This document shows positions 1 to 6,796 of a stretch of DNA of 24,932 nt, in pieces. Numbering within the stretch: position 1 is the first letter of the stretch; each line of letters begins with the position of its first letter. The position numbers were made by a program, and so were the translations under genes. The notes below the pieces were generated by a model, which worked only from the letters and a program-made list of their open reading frames with translations, was not told the origin of the DNA and ran no database searches. The DNA comes from an uncultured beta proteobacterium. Lineage in GTDB: Bacteria; Pseudomonadota; Gammaproteobacteria; Burkholderiales; Burkholderiaceae. The DNA lies in assembly GCA_903843315.1 (NCBI GenBank), contig CAIMPQ010000074.1:1-24932 (forward strand), in the 5' to 3' direction.

Positions 1-599
1 ATCACCATTAGAGCTTGACCAGCTTCGATATTTTCACCATCCTCCACCAAAATCCGAGATACCTTGCCGCTCCATTCAGCAGGAATGGTATTGAGTAATT
101 TCATCACTTCAACAATACAAACATCCGTCTTGGGTTCAACGCGATCGCCTATTTCAACAAAAGGCGGCGAACTAGGACTTGGTCTGCGGTAAAACGTTCC
201 AATCATTGGGCTTGTAATCAGGCGTTCGGAGGCTGATACCTCATGGACAGTTGAGGCTGGTATCGCAGAAGCCATAGCAGCAAGAGGCGGTGCACCGATT
301 GCTTGAGGCATAGCAGGATTATTTGCCACCGCAGTACTTGATGAACCTACAGAAATCTCAATTTCAAATTCATCGGTCTTATAGCCAAAAGTAGTAAATG
401 TTCCAGCGTCTTTAATTAAGGCAACAATCTCCTTAACCTGTTTCATCGTGAACTCAGGCGGCACTTTAACGGTAGTACCCGCTTTTTTAACTAGAACCTT
501 TTTCGGTGTTTGTTTTTTCTTAGGCAAATCCCCCGCACTTTTTTTCAAGGTCTTAGGCTTTGCGTTCACTTTTAAAGTGGATTTCTTTTTTGTTTGCAC
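1..599 (-). CDS. accB: Biotin carboxyl carrier protein (AccB-like), C-terminus cut by window edge
   Basis: Carries the biotin of a multi-subunit acyl-CoA (acetyl-CoA) carboxylase between the biotin carboxylase and the carboxyltransferase. Reading the minus strand I see a very Lys-rich N-terminus (about 50 residues), an AccB-like helix beginning MKQVKEIVALIKDAG, an Ala/Pro-rich linker, SPMIGTFYR, and a biotinyl domain with the attachment motif EVMKL followed by VEDGENIEAGQALMVI at the edge. Compared with E. coli BCCP only the last few residues should be missing. The attachment motif departs from the usual EAMKM but keeps Met-Lys. Start is uncertain: GTG at 599 (first open codons after an in-frame stop) includes the Lys-rich tail, while ATG at 446 matches where classical AccB begins but lacks a clear ribosome site. 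Divergent from the IclR gene at 713. Partner accC is probably just outside the window. Confidence 0.85.
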   Translation of the reverse strand, partial: MQTKKKSTLKVNAKPKTLKKSAGDLPKKKQTPKKVLVKKAGTTVKVPPEFTMKQVKEIVALIKDAGTFTTFGYKTDEFEIEISVGSSSTAVANNPAMPQAIGAPPLAAMASAIPASTVHEVSASERLITSPMIGTFYRRPSPSSPPFVEIGDRVEPKTDVCIVEVMKLLNTIPAEWSGKVSRILVEDGENIEAGQALMV

Positions 600-645
600 T
601 GTCTCGTATTTTTAGTTAATATTTTCTCTAATGGAATTTAAAGTA

Positions 646-656
646 TCATCAGATGA
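646..656. promoter_or_regulatory. Small dyad in the accB/iclR divergent spacer
   Basis: The 113-base spacer between the divergent accB-like and IclR genes is AT-rich and contains TCATC-A-GATGA, 5-bp arms around one base, with a looser outer pair TTAAAG (638-643) and CTTTAA (661-666). IclR proteins usually bind short palindromes next to their own gene, so this is a candidate operator. The arms are short and could occur by chance. No convincing -35/-10 pair was found in this spacer. Confidence 0.22.
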
Positions 657-712
657 AATGCTTTAAGGGTAAACACTTAAAAATGCAAATATATTCAAAA
701 TTCTCTCGATAA

Positions 713-1525
713 ATGCCACAAAAGCTCTCCCGCATTACCCCACCTTCGGAAATATTCGAAGAATCAGCCAAATCCAGCATGGCGGAAAAGGTATTGTTGA
801 TATTAGAAACAATTGCCCAATCAGAATTTCCGCTGACCCTTGAAATCATCTCTACTAGCACCCACTTAGCGAAACCCACCGCATTTAGACTTCTAAATAC
901 TTTAGTGGCGCAAGGTTTTATTGAGCGCGACCCCAATGGAAGACGTTTTCAGCCAAGTGCAAAACTCCGAATTCTGGGAATCAATATTCTGTCGGTTGAC
1001 TCCATTCGCTCCCAACGGGTGGCGGTAATGAAACGTCTTGTTGAAAAAATCGGTGAAACTTGTAACTTCAATATTCTGGATGGTAATAAAGTGATGTACT
1101 TAGATCGCGTAGAAACGAGTGCACCAATCCGTTTGCACGTAGATCTCGGTATGCGAGTCCCTCTTCACTGCACTGCCAGCGGAAAATTATTTCTCTCAGG
1201 AATGACTGAGCTCCAAGTACAAAGATCACTGGGAGATGCACCATTTGAAAGCTATACCCCTAATACCATTACAAACTATGAAAAACTATTTCCTGAATTA
1301 GAGAAGATTCGGAAAAATGGTTATGCCCTAGATGAATCAGCCTTCCTAGAGGGGTTTATTGGTATTGCAGTTCCAGTCATAAACTCAAAACATAAAACCT
1401 TTGCCACCATTACGGCACATGGTCCGGCCCCACGTATGCAAGAAAAATCGATTGATTTTTATATCAACCCCTTAAAGCAAGCTGCTAAAGATATTCAAAG
1501 CAGCCTATCTGAAACTAGTGACTAA
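713..1525 (+). CDS. IclR-family transcriptional regulator (first copy)
   Basis: DNA-binding regulator of 270 residues, the usual IclR length plus a short N-terminal tail. A winged helix-turn-helix spans about residues 22-80 (LLILETIAQSEFPLTLEII, then KPTAFRLLNTLVAQGFIERD). The effector-binding domain follows from about 95, with IGETCN, YLDRVET, LHCTASGKLFLSG and FIGIAVPV typical of the family. The ATG at 713 has no clear Shine-Dalgarno; ATG at 779, just before the HTH, is an alternative that would remove 22 residues. It is the first gene of a plus-strand run with BKACE, GMC dehydrogenase and SulP genes spaced 5-15 bases apart, so it probably controls that operon and itself. Ligand unknown. 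It is a paralogue of the IclR at 9417: both share GETCN, YLDRVE and the HC(T/S)ASGKL block. Confidence 0.93.
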   Translation: MPQKLSRITPPSEIFEESAKSSMAEKVLLILETIAQSEFPLTLEIISTSTHLAKPTAFRLLNTLVAQGFIERDPNGRRFQPSAKLRILGINILSVDSIRSQRVAVMKRLVEKIGETCNFNILDGNKVMYLDRVETSAPIRLHVDLGMRVPLHCTASGKLFLSGMTELQVQRSLGDAPFESYTPNTITNYEKLFPELEKIRKNGYALDESAFLEGFIGIAVPVINSKHKTFATITAHGPAPRMQEKSIDFYINPLKQAAKDIQSSLSETSD

Positions 1526-1540
1526 TTTTTTGGAATTGAA

Positions 1541-2371
1541 ATGACAACTCCCGTAATCATTACTGTGGCAATGACTGGTGCCATCCCTCGAAAAAAAGAT
1601 TGCCCAGGCCTACCAGTTACACCCTCAGAACAAATTGAAGAAACTCATAAAGCATATGAAGCAGGCGCTTCATTGGCGCATATTCATGTACGCAACCTCG
1701 ATGAGACACCAAGCTCAGATCCAGCGCTCTATGCGCTCGTACAAGAAGGAATAAAAAAACATTGTCCTGGCATGATCATTCAATTTTCAACTGGTGGCCG
1801 CGGTAGAGACCAGTCAGCTCGCGGCGGCATGCTCTTTCATCGCCCTGATATGGCTTCGCTTGCAACGGGATCAGTCAATTTTCCGAACGGCATTTACGAG
1901 AACCCTCCTGAATTTGTTGATGGATTAGCAAGCGAAATGCTTAAGAACGACATCAAAGCAGAAATTGAAATATTTGACCTAGCCATGCTCTATAACGCTG
2001 CAAACTTGATCGAACGAGGTCTCTTGAAAGCTCCTGCCCATGTACAGTTTGTGATGGGCATCCCAAATGCCATGCCGGCAAGACGCTCAGTTCTCGAATT
2101 CTTGATCTCCGAATTAAAAGCAGTCATGCCAGACGCTACTTGGTGCGCAGCTGGAGTAGCGCGCTACCAACTGCCAGTGAATGAGTGGACTCTTGAGTTA
2201 GGGGGGCATGTGAGAACAGGGCTTGAAGACAATACTCGCTTTGATAAAACACGGGCCGCAAAAGACAATGCTGAGCTAGTTGCACGTCTGGCAGACATGG
2301 CACCAGCCTATAACCGAACAGTGGCTACCCCAACACAAGCCCGGGAAATTCTGGGTTTAAGAAAGCTTTAA
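1541..2371 (+). CDS. Beta-keto acid cleavage enzyme (BKACE, DUF849 family)
   Basis: Zinc-dependent TIM-barrel enzyme of 276 residues. The family condenses a beta-keto acid with acetyl-CoA and cleaves it to acetoacetate plus a new acyl-CoA; the founding member is 3-keto-5-aminohexanoate cleavage enzyme (Kce). Visible features: HIHVR at 47-51 giving metal ligands His47 and His49, an AEIEIFD strand in the middle, and HVRTGLED near the end with Arg225, Glu229 and Asp230 at the places of Kce Arg226, Glu230 (zinc) and Asp231 (catalysis). Full length, apparently intact. A purine-rich stretch, GGAATTGAA, precedes the ATG. It is followed after five bases by a GMC dehydrogenase, suggesting that an alcohol is oxidised to the beta-keto acid this enzyme cleaves. 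The side-chain specificity, which varies widely in BKACEs, cannot be read from the sequence. Confidence 0.92.
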   Translation: MTTPVIITVAMTGAIPRKKDCPGLPVTPSEQIEETHKAYEAGASLAHIHVRNLDETPSSDPALYALVQEGIKKHCPGMIIQFSTGGRGRDQSARGGMLFHRPDMASLATGSVNFPNGIYENPPEFVDGLASEMLKNDIKAEIEIFDLAMLYNAANLIERGLLKAPAHVQFVMGIPNAMPARRSVLEFLISELKAVMPDATWCAAGVARYQLPVNEWTLELGGHVRTGLEDNTRFDKTRAAKDNAELVARLADMAPAYNRTVATPTQAREILGLRKL

Positions 2372-2376
2372 TTAGC

Positions 2377-3978
2377 ATGCAAAATACATCTTTTGATTTC
2401 ATCATAGTTGGGGGCGGATCCTCTGGCTGCGTCTTAGCTAACCGACTCTCGGAAGATCCTCTAAATTCAGTTTGCTTGATTGAAGCAGGCCCCAAAGATA
2501 GGTCGCCTTGGATTCACTTGCCTATTGGTTATGCAAAGACAATGTGGGATCCTAAACTCAATTGGAAATTTCAAACTGAGCCTGATCCGGGCGTCAATAA
2601 TCGCCAAATCTATTGGCCTAGAGGTAAGACGCTAGGTGGCTCAAGTTCAATCAATGGCTTAATTTTTATTCGCGGACAAAAGGAAGATTACGACACCTGG
2701 CGTGATCTCGGTAATCCTGGCTGGGGCTGGGATGATGTCTTGCCCTACTTCAAAAAAGCCGAAGGTAATGATCGTTTAGGCGAGCCACTCCATTCTCAAA
2801 ATGGGCCTTTAAAAGCGTCATCCATCCCTAAGAAGCATCCATTAGTTGAAGCATTCAAAAAGACGGCAAACACTCTAGGTGTCCCCGACACAGACGATTT
2901 CAACAATTTGACACAGGAAGGGGTTGGCTACTATCAACTCACTACTCATAAAGGATTTCGTTGCAGCACCGCAGTAGCTTATTTAAAGCCTGCTAAGCAA
3001 CGTAAGAATTTAGTGGTCTTAACAGACAGTCAGGTTGGTAGGGTAATTTTCGAAAATAAAAAAGCAGTGGGCGTTGAGATCATTCGCCGTGGTGTAAAGA
3101 GCATAGTGCGCGCAAATCAGGAAGTGATCCTTTGTGCAGGCTCAATTCAAAGCCCGCAGATTCTGCAACTATCGGGAGTCGGACCTACCCAACTTCTTCA
3201 AGAGTTTAATATTCCAGTAGTGCACGATCTGCCAGGAGTTGGAGAGAATCTTCAAGACCACCTTCAACATCGCTTAATTTATGAATTAAACCAACCTATC
3301 TCTACCAATGATCAACTCTCCTCTTGGTTTGGGCAATTCAAGATGGGAATGGACTGGCTATTTTTCCGGGGAGGCCCACTCTCGATCGGCATCAATCAAG
3401 GCGGTCTATTTACACGCGTTATGAAAGACTCTAAAACTCCAGACATCCAGTTCCATCTAGCAACGCTCTCTGCAGAGATGGCCGGTGGAAAAGTGCACCC
3501 ATTTTCTGGATTCACAATGTCGGTATGTCAATTACGGCCAGAGTCTCGAGGCTACGTACGTATTCAATCTTCGGACCCACTCGCACCTCCAAAGATGTAT
3601 GCAAACTATATGTCGACTGCCTATGACCGGGAAATTAGTATTGCTGCCGTTAAATATGCCAGAAAAATTGCACAGACCGAACCACTGCGATCCCTCATTG
3701 TGCGAGAAGTAAAACCCAACAACCCACAATCAGATGAAGAAATACTCGAGTTCTGCCGCAATAATGGAGCGACTATCTTTCATCCTACTGGCACCTGCAA
3801 AATGGGTAGAGATGATGATCCCATGGCAGTGTTAGATTCTTCACTTAGGGTTCGTGGCGTAGACGGCCTTAGAGTAGTTGATTGCTCTGCAATGCCAACC
3901 CTGCCATCAGGCAATACTAACTGGCCCGCTGTGATGCTTGCAGAAAAAGCTGCCGATTTAATATTAGGACGAATATAA
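2377..3978 (+). CDS. GMC-family FAD-dependent alcohol dehydrogenase/oxidase
   Basis: Flavoprotein of 533 residues in the glucose-methanol-choline family, close in layout to choline dehydrogenase-like enzymes. The N-terminal FAD-binding motif is IIVGGGSSGCVLANRL (residues 9-24), followed by Glu36 of the Rossmann fold. WPRGKTLGGSSSINGLIFIRG is the GMC signature around residue 80. A second signature, GSIQSPQILQLSGVGP, lies near residue 255. The C-terminal domain has HPTGTCKMG, placing the catalytic base at His469, and GNTNWPAVM, with the partner Asn at 513-515. There is no signal peptide, so it is likely cytoplasmic or membrane-peripheral. It starts five bases after the BKACE stop and ends five bases before the SulP start, so translation is probably coupled. 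Likely role (inferred): oxidation of a hydroxy acid or alcohol upstream of BKACE. The name choline dehydrogenase should not be taken as its substrate. Confidence 0.92.
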   Translation: MQNTSFDFIIVGGGSSGCVLANRLSEDPLNSVCLIEAGPKDRSPWIHLPIGYAKTMWDPKLNWKFQTEPDPGVNNRQIYWPRGKTLGGSSSINGLIFIRGQKEDYDTWRDLGNPGWGWDDVLPYFKKAEGNDRLGEPLHSQNGPLKASSIPKKHPLVEAFKKTANTLGVPDTDDFNNLTQEGVGYYQLTTHKGFRCSTAVAYLKPAKQRKNLVVLTDSQVGRVIFENKKAVGVEIIRRGVKSIVRANQEVILCAGSIQSPQILQLSGVGPTQLLQEFNIPVVHDLPGVGENLQDHLQHRLIYELNQPISTNDQLSSWFGQFKMGMDWLFFRGGPLSIGINQGGLFTRVMKDSKTPDIQFHLATLSAEMAGGKVHPFSGFTMSVCQLRPESRGYVRIQSSDPLAPPKMYANYMSTAYDREISIAAVKYARKIAQTEPLRSLIVREVKPNNPQSDEEILEFCRNNGATIFHPTGTCKMGRDDDPMAVLDSSLRVRGVDGLRVVDCSAMPTLPSGNTNWPAVMLAEKAADLILGRI

Positions 3979-3983
3979 CCTTC

Positions 3984-5255
3984 ATGAGCTGGCAACTTCC
4001 TTTTAGTAAATGGCTTCCTGAATATCAAAACCCAGGAACAATCCGATCAGATATTTTTGCCGGACTGACCGGTGCAATTGTAGTGATGCCGCAAGGAATT
4101 GCTTTTGCATTATTAGCGGGTATGCCACCACAATATGGTTTGTATGCGGCGATGATTCCTTGTTTGATCGCTGCATTGTTTGGCTCCAGTCGCTTAATGG
4201 TCACTGGCCCTGCTAATGCTATTTCGCTAAGCACGATGGCTTTAATTGCCCCTCTAGCGCTACCAGAGTCAAATATCTATATTGGCTATGTCCTCACACT
4301 CAGTTTCTTAGTGGGAATTCTGCAACTTTTATTAGGTATTAGCAAAGCTGGTAAATGGGTTGAAAAAGTCCCCCACTCCGTCATTGTTGGCTTCACTGCC
4401 GGCGCAGCAATTCTCATTATTAATAGTCAACTTGGAACTCTGCTTGGTATCAGTATCCCAAGGGGGAAAGGGGTTATAGAAACTATTAGTACTGTTGCGT
4501 CAGCGCTGCTAAGTAATCAATGGCAGCTTTCCGCCCCAGTGCTAGTACTTTTCACATTAATTGCTATTCGACTCTGGAGACGTCTCAATCGCTTTGTACC
4601 CTCTATGCTGGTCGCTGTTATTTTGGGGAGTATTGCAGCGGCTTTACTAGAAGCTTTTTTACCTAGTATTGGGATCTTCAAAAGGGTTCAAGAAATACCG
4701 GTAGCCTTCCCACCAATTTCTAGCCCAGATTTAAGTGGCGACACCTTGCAAAAATTATTCAGTGCGGCTCTGATCATGACTCTATTGGCATCGACTGAAG
4801 CAATGGCGATTGCTCGTGCTATTGCATTAAAAACAAAAGACCAGTTCAATGCTAACCAAGAATTTATTGGTCAAGGCTTAGCAAATATATGCGGCTCATT
4901 TTTCTCTGCCTATCCTGCTAGCGGCTCCTTTAATCGCACTGGGGTAAACCTGGCCTCTGGTGCAAAAACGCCTCTTTCCGCAATTTGTGCTGCAGTATTT
5001 TTATTGATATTGCTGGCGTTTGTTTCACCATTAGCTAAACATATTCCCTATGTCGTCATTGCCTCACTATTACTAGTAGTTGCCTGGCATCTAATTGATG
5101 TAAAACAAATTCGCCATGAGATACGCATGGGAGCACGAGAATGGATTCCCATGTTAGTTACCGGAGTAGCTACCATCACTATTCCATTGGAATGGGCAAT
5201 TCTTGGAGGAATACTGACTTCAGTAATCGTTGGCCGCTTCTTAAAGAAGCATTAA
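3984..5255 (+). CDS. SulP-family anion transporter without STAS domain
   Basis: Integral membrane protein of 423 residues of the SulP (SLC26) family, whose members move sulfate, bicarbonate or other anions. It has the conserved opening block PGTIRSDIFAGLTGAIVVMPQ and later GLYAAMIPCLIAALFGSS, MVTGPANAIS, NQEFIGQGLANICGSFF and SGSFNRTGVNL, with many hydrophobic segments. Typical bacterial SulP proteins continue with a cytoplasmic STAS domain of roughly 100 residues; here the protein stops right after the last membrane segment (VIVGRFLKKH). There is no room for a frameshifted STAS, because the convergent ligase gene begins immediately and shares the bases TTAA for its stop. Last gene of the IclR-BKACE-GMC operon. 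A role in sulfate or sulfite movement would suit the neighbouring SoeABC genes, but carboxylate or bicarbonate transport is equally possible. Confidence 0.88.
   Translation: MSWQLPFSKWLPEYQNPGTIRSDIFAGLTGAIVVMPQGIAFALLAGMPPQYGLYAAMIPCLIAALFGSSRLMVTGPANAISLSTMALIAPLALPESNIYIGYVLTLSFLVGILQLLLGISKAGKWVEKVPHSVIVGFTAGAAILIINSQLGTLLGISIPRGKGVIETISTVASALLSNQWQLSAPVLVLFTLIAIRLWRRLNRFVPSMLVAVILGSIAAALLEAFLPSIGIFKRVQEIPVAFPPISSPDLSGDTLQKLFSAALIMTLLASTEAMAIARAIALKTKDQFNANQEFIGQGLANICGSFFSAYPASGSFNRTGVNLASGAKTPLSAICAAVFLLILLAFVSPLAKHIPYVVIASLLLVVAWHLIDVKQIRHEIRMGAREWIPMLVTGVATITIPLEWAILGGILTSVIVGRFLKKH
5236..5250. repeat. 15-nt perfect palindrome before the shared convergent stops
   Basis: GCTTC-TTAAA-GAAGC is perfectly self-complementary (7-bp arms around one base; as a hairpin, 5-bp stem and 5-base loop). 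It lies in the last codons of the SulP gene, immediately downstream of the convergent ligase gene. No T-run follows on either strand, so it does not look like a standard intrinsic terminator. It is the only structure visible at this junction. Confidence 0.4.
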
Positions 5256-6796
5256 TGAGGCACGTGTAAATCTAAGAGTTTTAAGCGTTGCACTTTTCCC
5301 GAAGGCCCTCTAGGCAAATCTTCCATGAAAAGAATGCGTTTAGGTGTTCTAAATTTTCCAAGCTCTTTGACGCAAAAATGGCGCATCTCCTCTTCAGAAC
5401 AACTAGCGCCAGGCTTTAAAACAATACAGACCATAATTTCTTGCCCATAGTTGCTATCAGGAATGCCTACTGCTGCCGCATCTAATACTGCTGGATGCTT
5501 CAAGACCGCCTCATCAATTTCTCGGGGGGCAATATTTTCTCCGCCCTTAATAATGAGCTCTTTGAGGCGCCCCGTGATGAAATAAAACCCATCATCATCA
5601 CGCATACCGAGGTCGCCAGTCTTTAACCAGCCTTCATTATCAAAAGCCTTCGCAGTTTCAGCCTCCGCTTTGTAATAAGCACTTAAAACATTACCGCCAC
5701 GCAAGCAAATTTCTCCAACAGCGTTATTACCAAGAACCTTACCCTCTGGATCGATGACTTTAGCCTCAACCCCGCATGGTAAGCCAGGGCTTCCATAGCG
5801 TCTGCTTTCATCATGTGGGTTGCAAAACACCATGGAGGCAGATTCAGTCATGCCCATGCCTTCAATGACAGTAATACCGAACAAAGCTTCAAATTCACGA
5901 TGGTGTTCAGGGGGTAGAGGAGCAGATGCAGATCGACCAAAACGGATTCGCTTCAAATTGTCACGGCTGGGAAGAGCGCCGCCACTCTTGGCAGCATTAA
6001 TTAAATACGCAATGATGGTAGGCACCATATTAATCCAGGTGCATTGATACTGAATGGCCAAACTCCACCAATTCGAGACTGAGAAAGCATGAGGAGCAAC
6101 AACAGATCCGCCAGAGACAAATGGAGTGATTGTTGAAATCACCTGTCCATTAATGTGATAAATCGGTAATGAGCTCAGCACAATATCTGCTTGTGTTAAT
6201 GCATGCCATGCTGCCATCGAGCGAGCAGCATGCATTAAATTGGCATGGGTTAGTAAAACCCCTTTAGGGGTTCCAGTTGTGCCAGAGGTATACATCAGAA
6301 GCGCTGGTTGACTAGACTCTACCGCCGGCAGAGATCCTGCAACACATTTCATAAATGGGCCTTCAGTTGCATCAGAATCAAGCTCAACGAGTAGAAATTT
6401 TCTTTTGGTCTTTTCTAACGCTGCAAATAGACTCTGTTTCTTATCTGGAGAATAAAACAAAACTTCAATATCACTGTGATCTAAGACCCATGCCAACTGA
6501 TCTGTCGGAGCGAGCAAATTTAAGGGGGTTATAACGCGACCGCAGGACATGGTTGCCAAAAAAATCGTGCTAGTTTGACGACCGTTTTGCATATACAAAC
6601 CAACATGACCATGAGCAGTAATTTTTTGCTCTTCTAACCAGGTCGAAAAATGATGCGCCTCTTGAGAAAGTTGACCGTAACTGAGGGTGGCCCCAGTTTC
6701 AGGAGCGTATAAAAAAACCTTATCCGCTTGCTCTACTGACCAATACAAAAGGACTTCGCCCAAACTTTGGCATGATGACGTCACTTTAAAGCTCAA
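5252..6796 (-). CDS. sauT: Class I adenylate-forming acyl-CoA ligase, sulfoacetate-CoA ligase (SauT)-like
   Basis: ATP-dependent acid:CoA ligase (AMP-forming), 514 residues. The P-loop motif YTSGTTGTPKG lies at about 169-179, with GMTESASMVF in the middle. The hinge region has TGDLGMRDDDGFYFITGR then LKELIIKGGENI, and the C-terminal catalytic lysine is in GPSGKVQR (Lys501). Start: the stop of the upstream aldehyde dehydrogenase overlaps a TTG here (TTGA, bases 6796-6793), and no in-frame ATG occurs for about 68 codons, so TTG (or the GTG four codons later) is the start. The SauT name rests on the pairing with a CoA-acylating aldehyde dehydrogenase, as in the sauRSTU cluster of Cupriavidus necator, and on nearby SoeABC. 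Ligase family assignment is secure; the substrate is inferred. Other CoA ligases for short carboxylates are possible. Confidence 0.72.
   Translation of the reverse strand: MSFKVTSSCQSLGEVLLYWSVEQADKVFLYAPETGATLSYGQLSQEAHHFSTWLEEQKITAHGHVGLYMQNGRQTSTIFLATMSCGRVITPLNLLAPTDQLAWVLDHSDIEVLFYSPDKKQSLFAALEKTKRKFLLVELDSDATEGPFMKCVAGSLPAVESSQPALLMYTSGTTGTPKGVLLTHANLMHAARSMAAWHALTQADIVLSSLPIYHINGQVISTITPFVSGGSVVAPHAFSVSNWWSLAIQYQCTWINMVPTIIAYLINAAKSGGALPSRDNLKRIRFGRSASAPLPPEHHREFEALFGITVIEGMGMTESASMVFCNPHDESRRYGSPGLPCGVEAKVIDPEGKVLGNNAVGEICLRGGNVLSAYYKAEAETAKAFDNEGWLKTGDLGMRDDDGFYFITGRLKELIIKGGENIAPREIDEAVLKHPAVLDAAAVGIPDSNYGQEIMVCIVLKPGASCSEEEMRHFCVKELGKFRTPKRILFMEDLPRGPSGKVQRLKLLDLHVPH

Noticed and set aside
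2377..3978. Naming the GMC enzyme choline dehydrogenase (betA) and the region a carnitine/betaine locus
   Set aside because: GMC motifs are shared by many substrates; no betaine aldehyde dehydrogenase, carnitine CoA enzyme or betaine transporter is nearby.
3984..5255. Frameshifted or split STAS domain for the SulP protein
   Set aside because: No sequence remains between its stop and the convergent ligase gene, and no STAS-like frame was seen.
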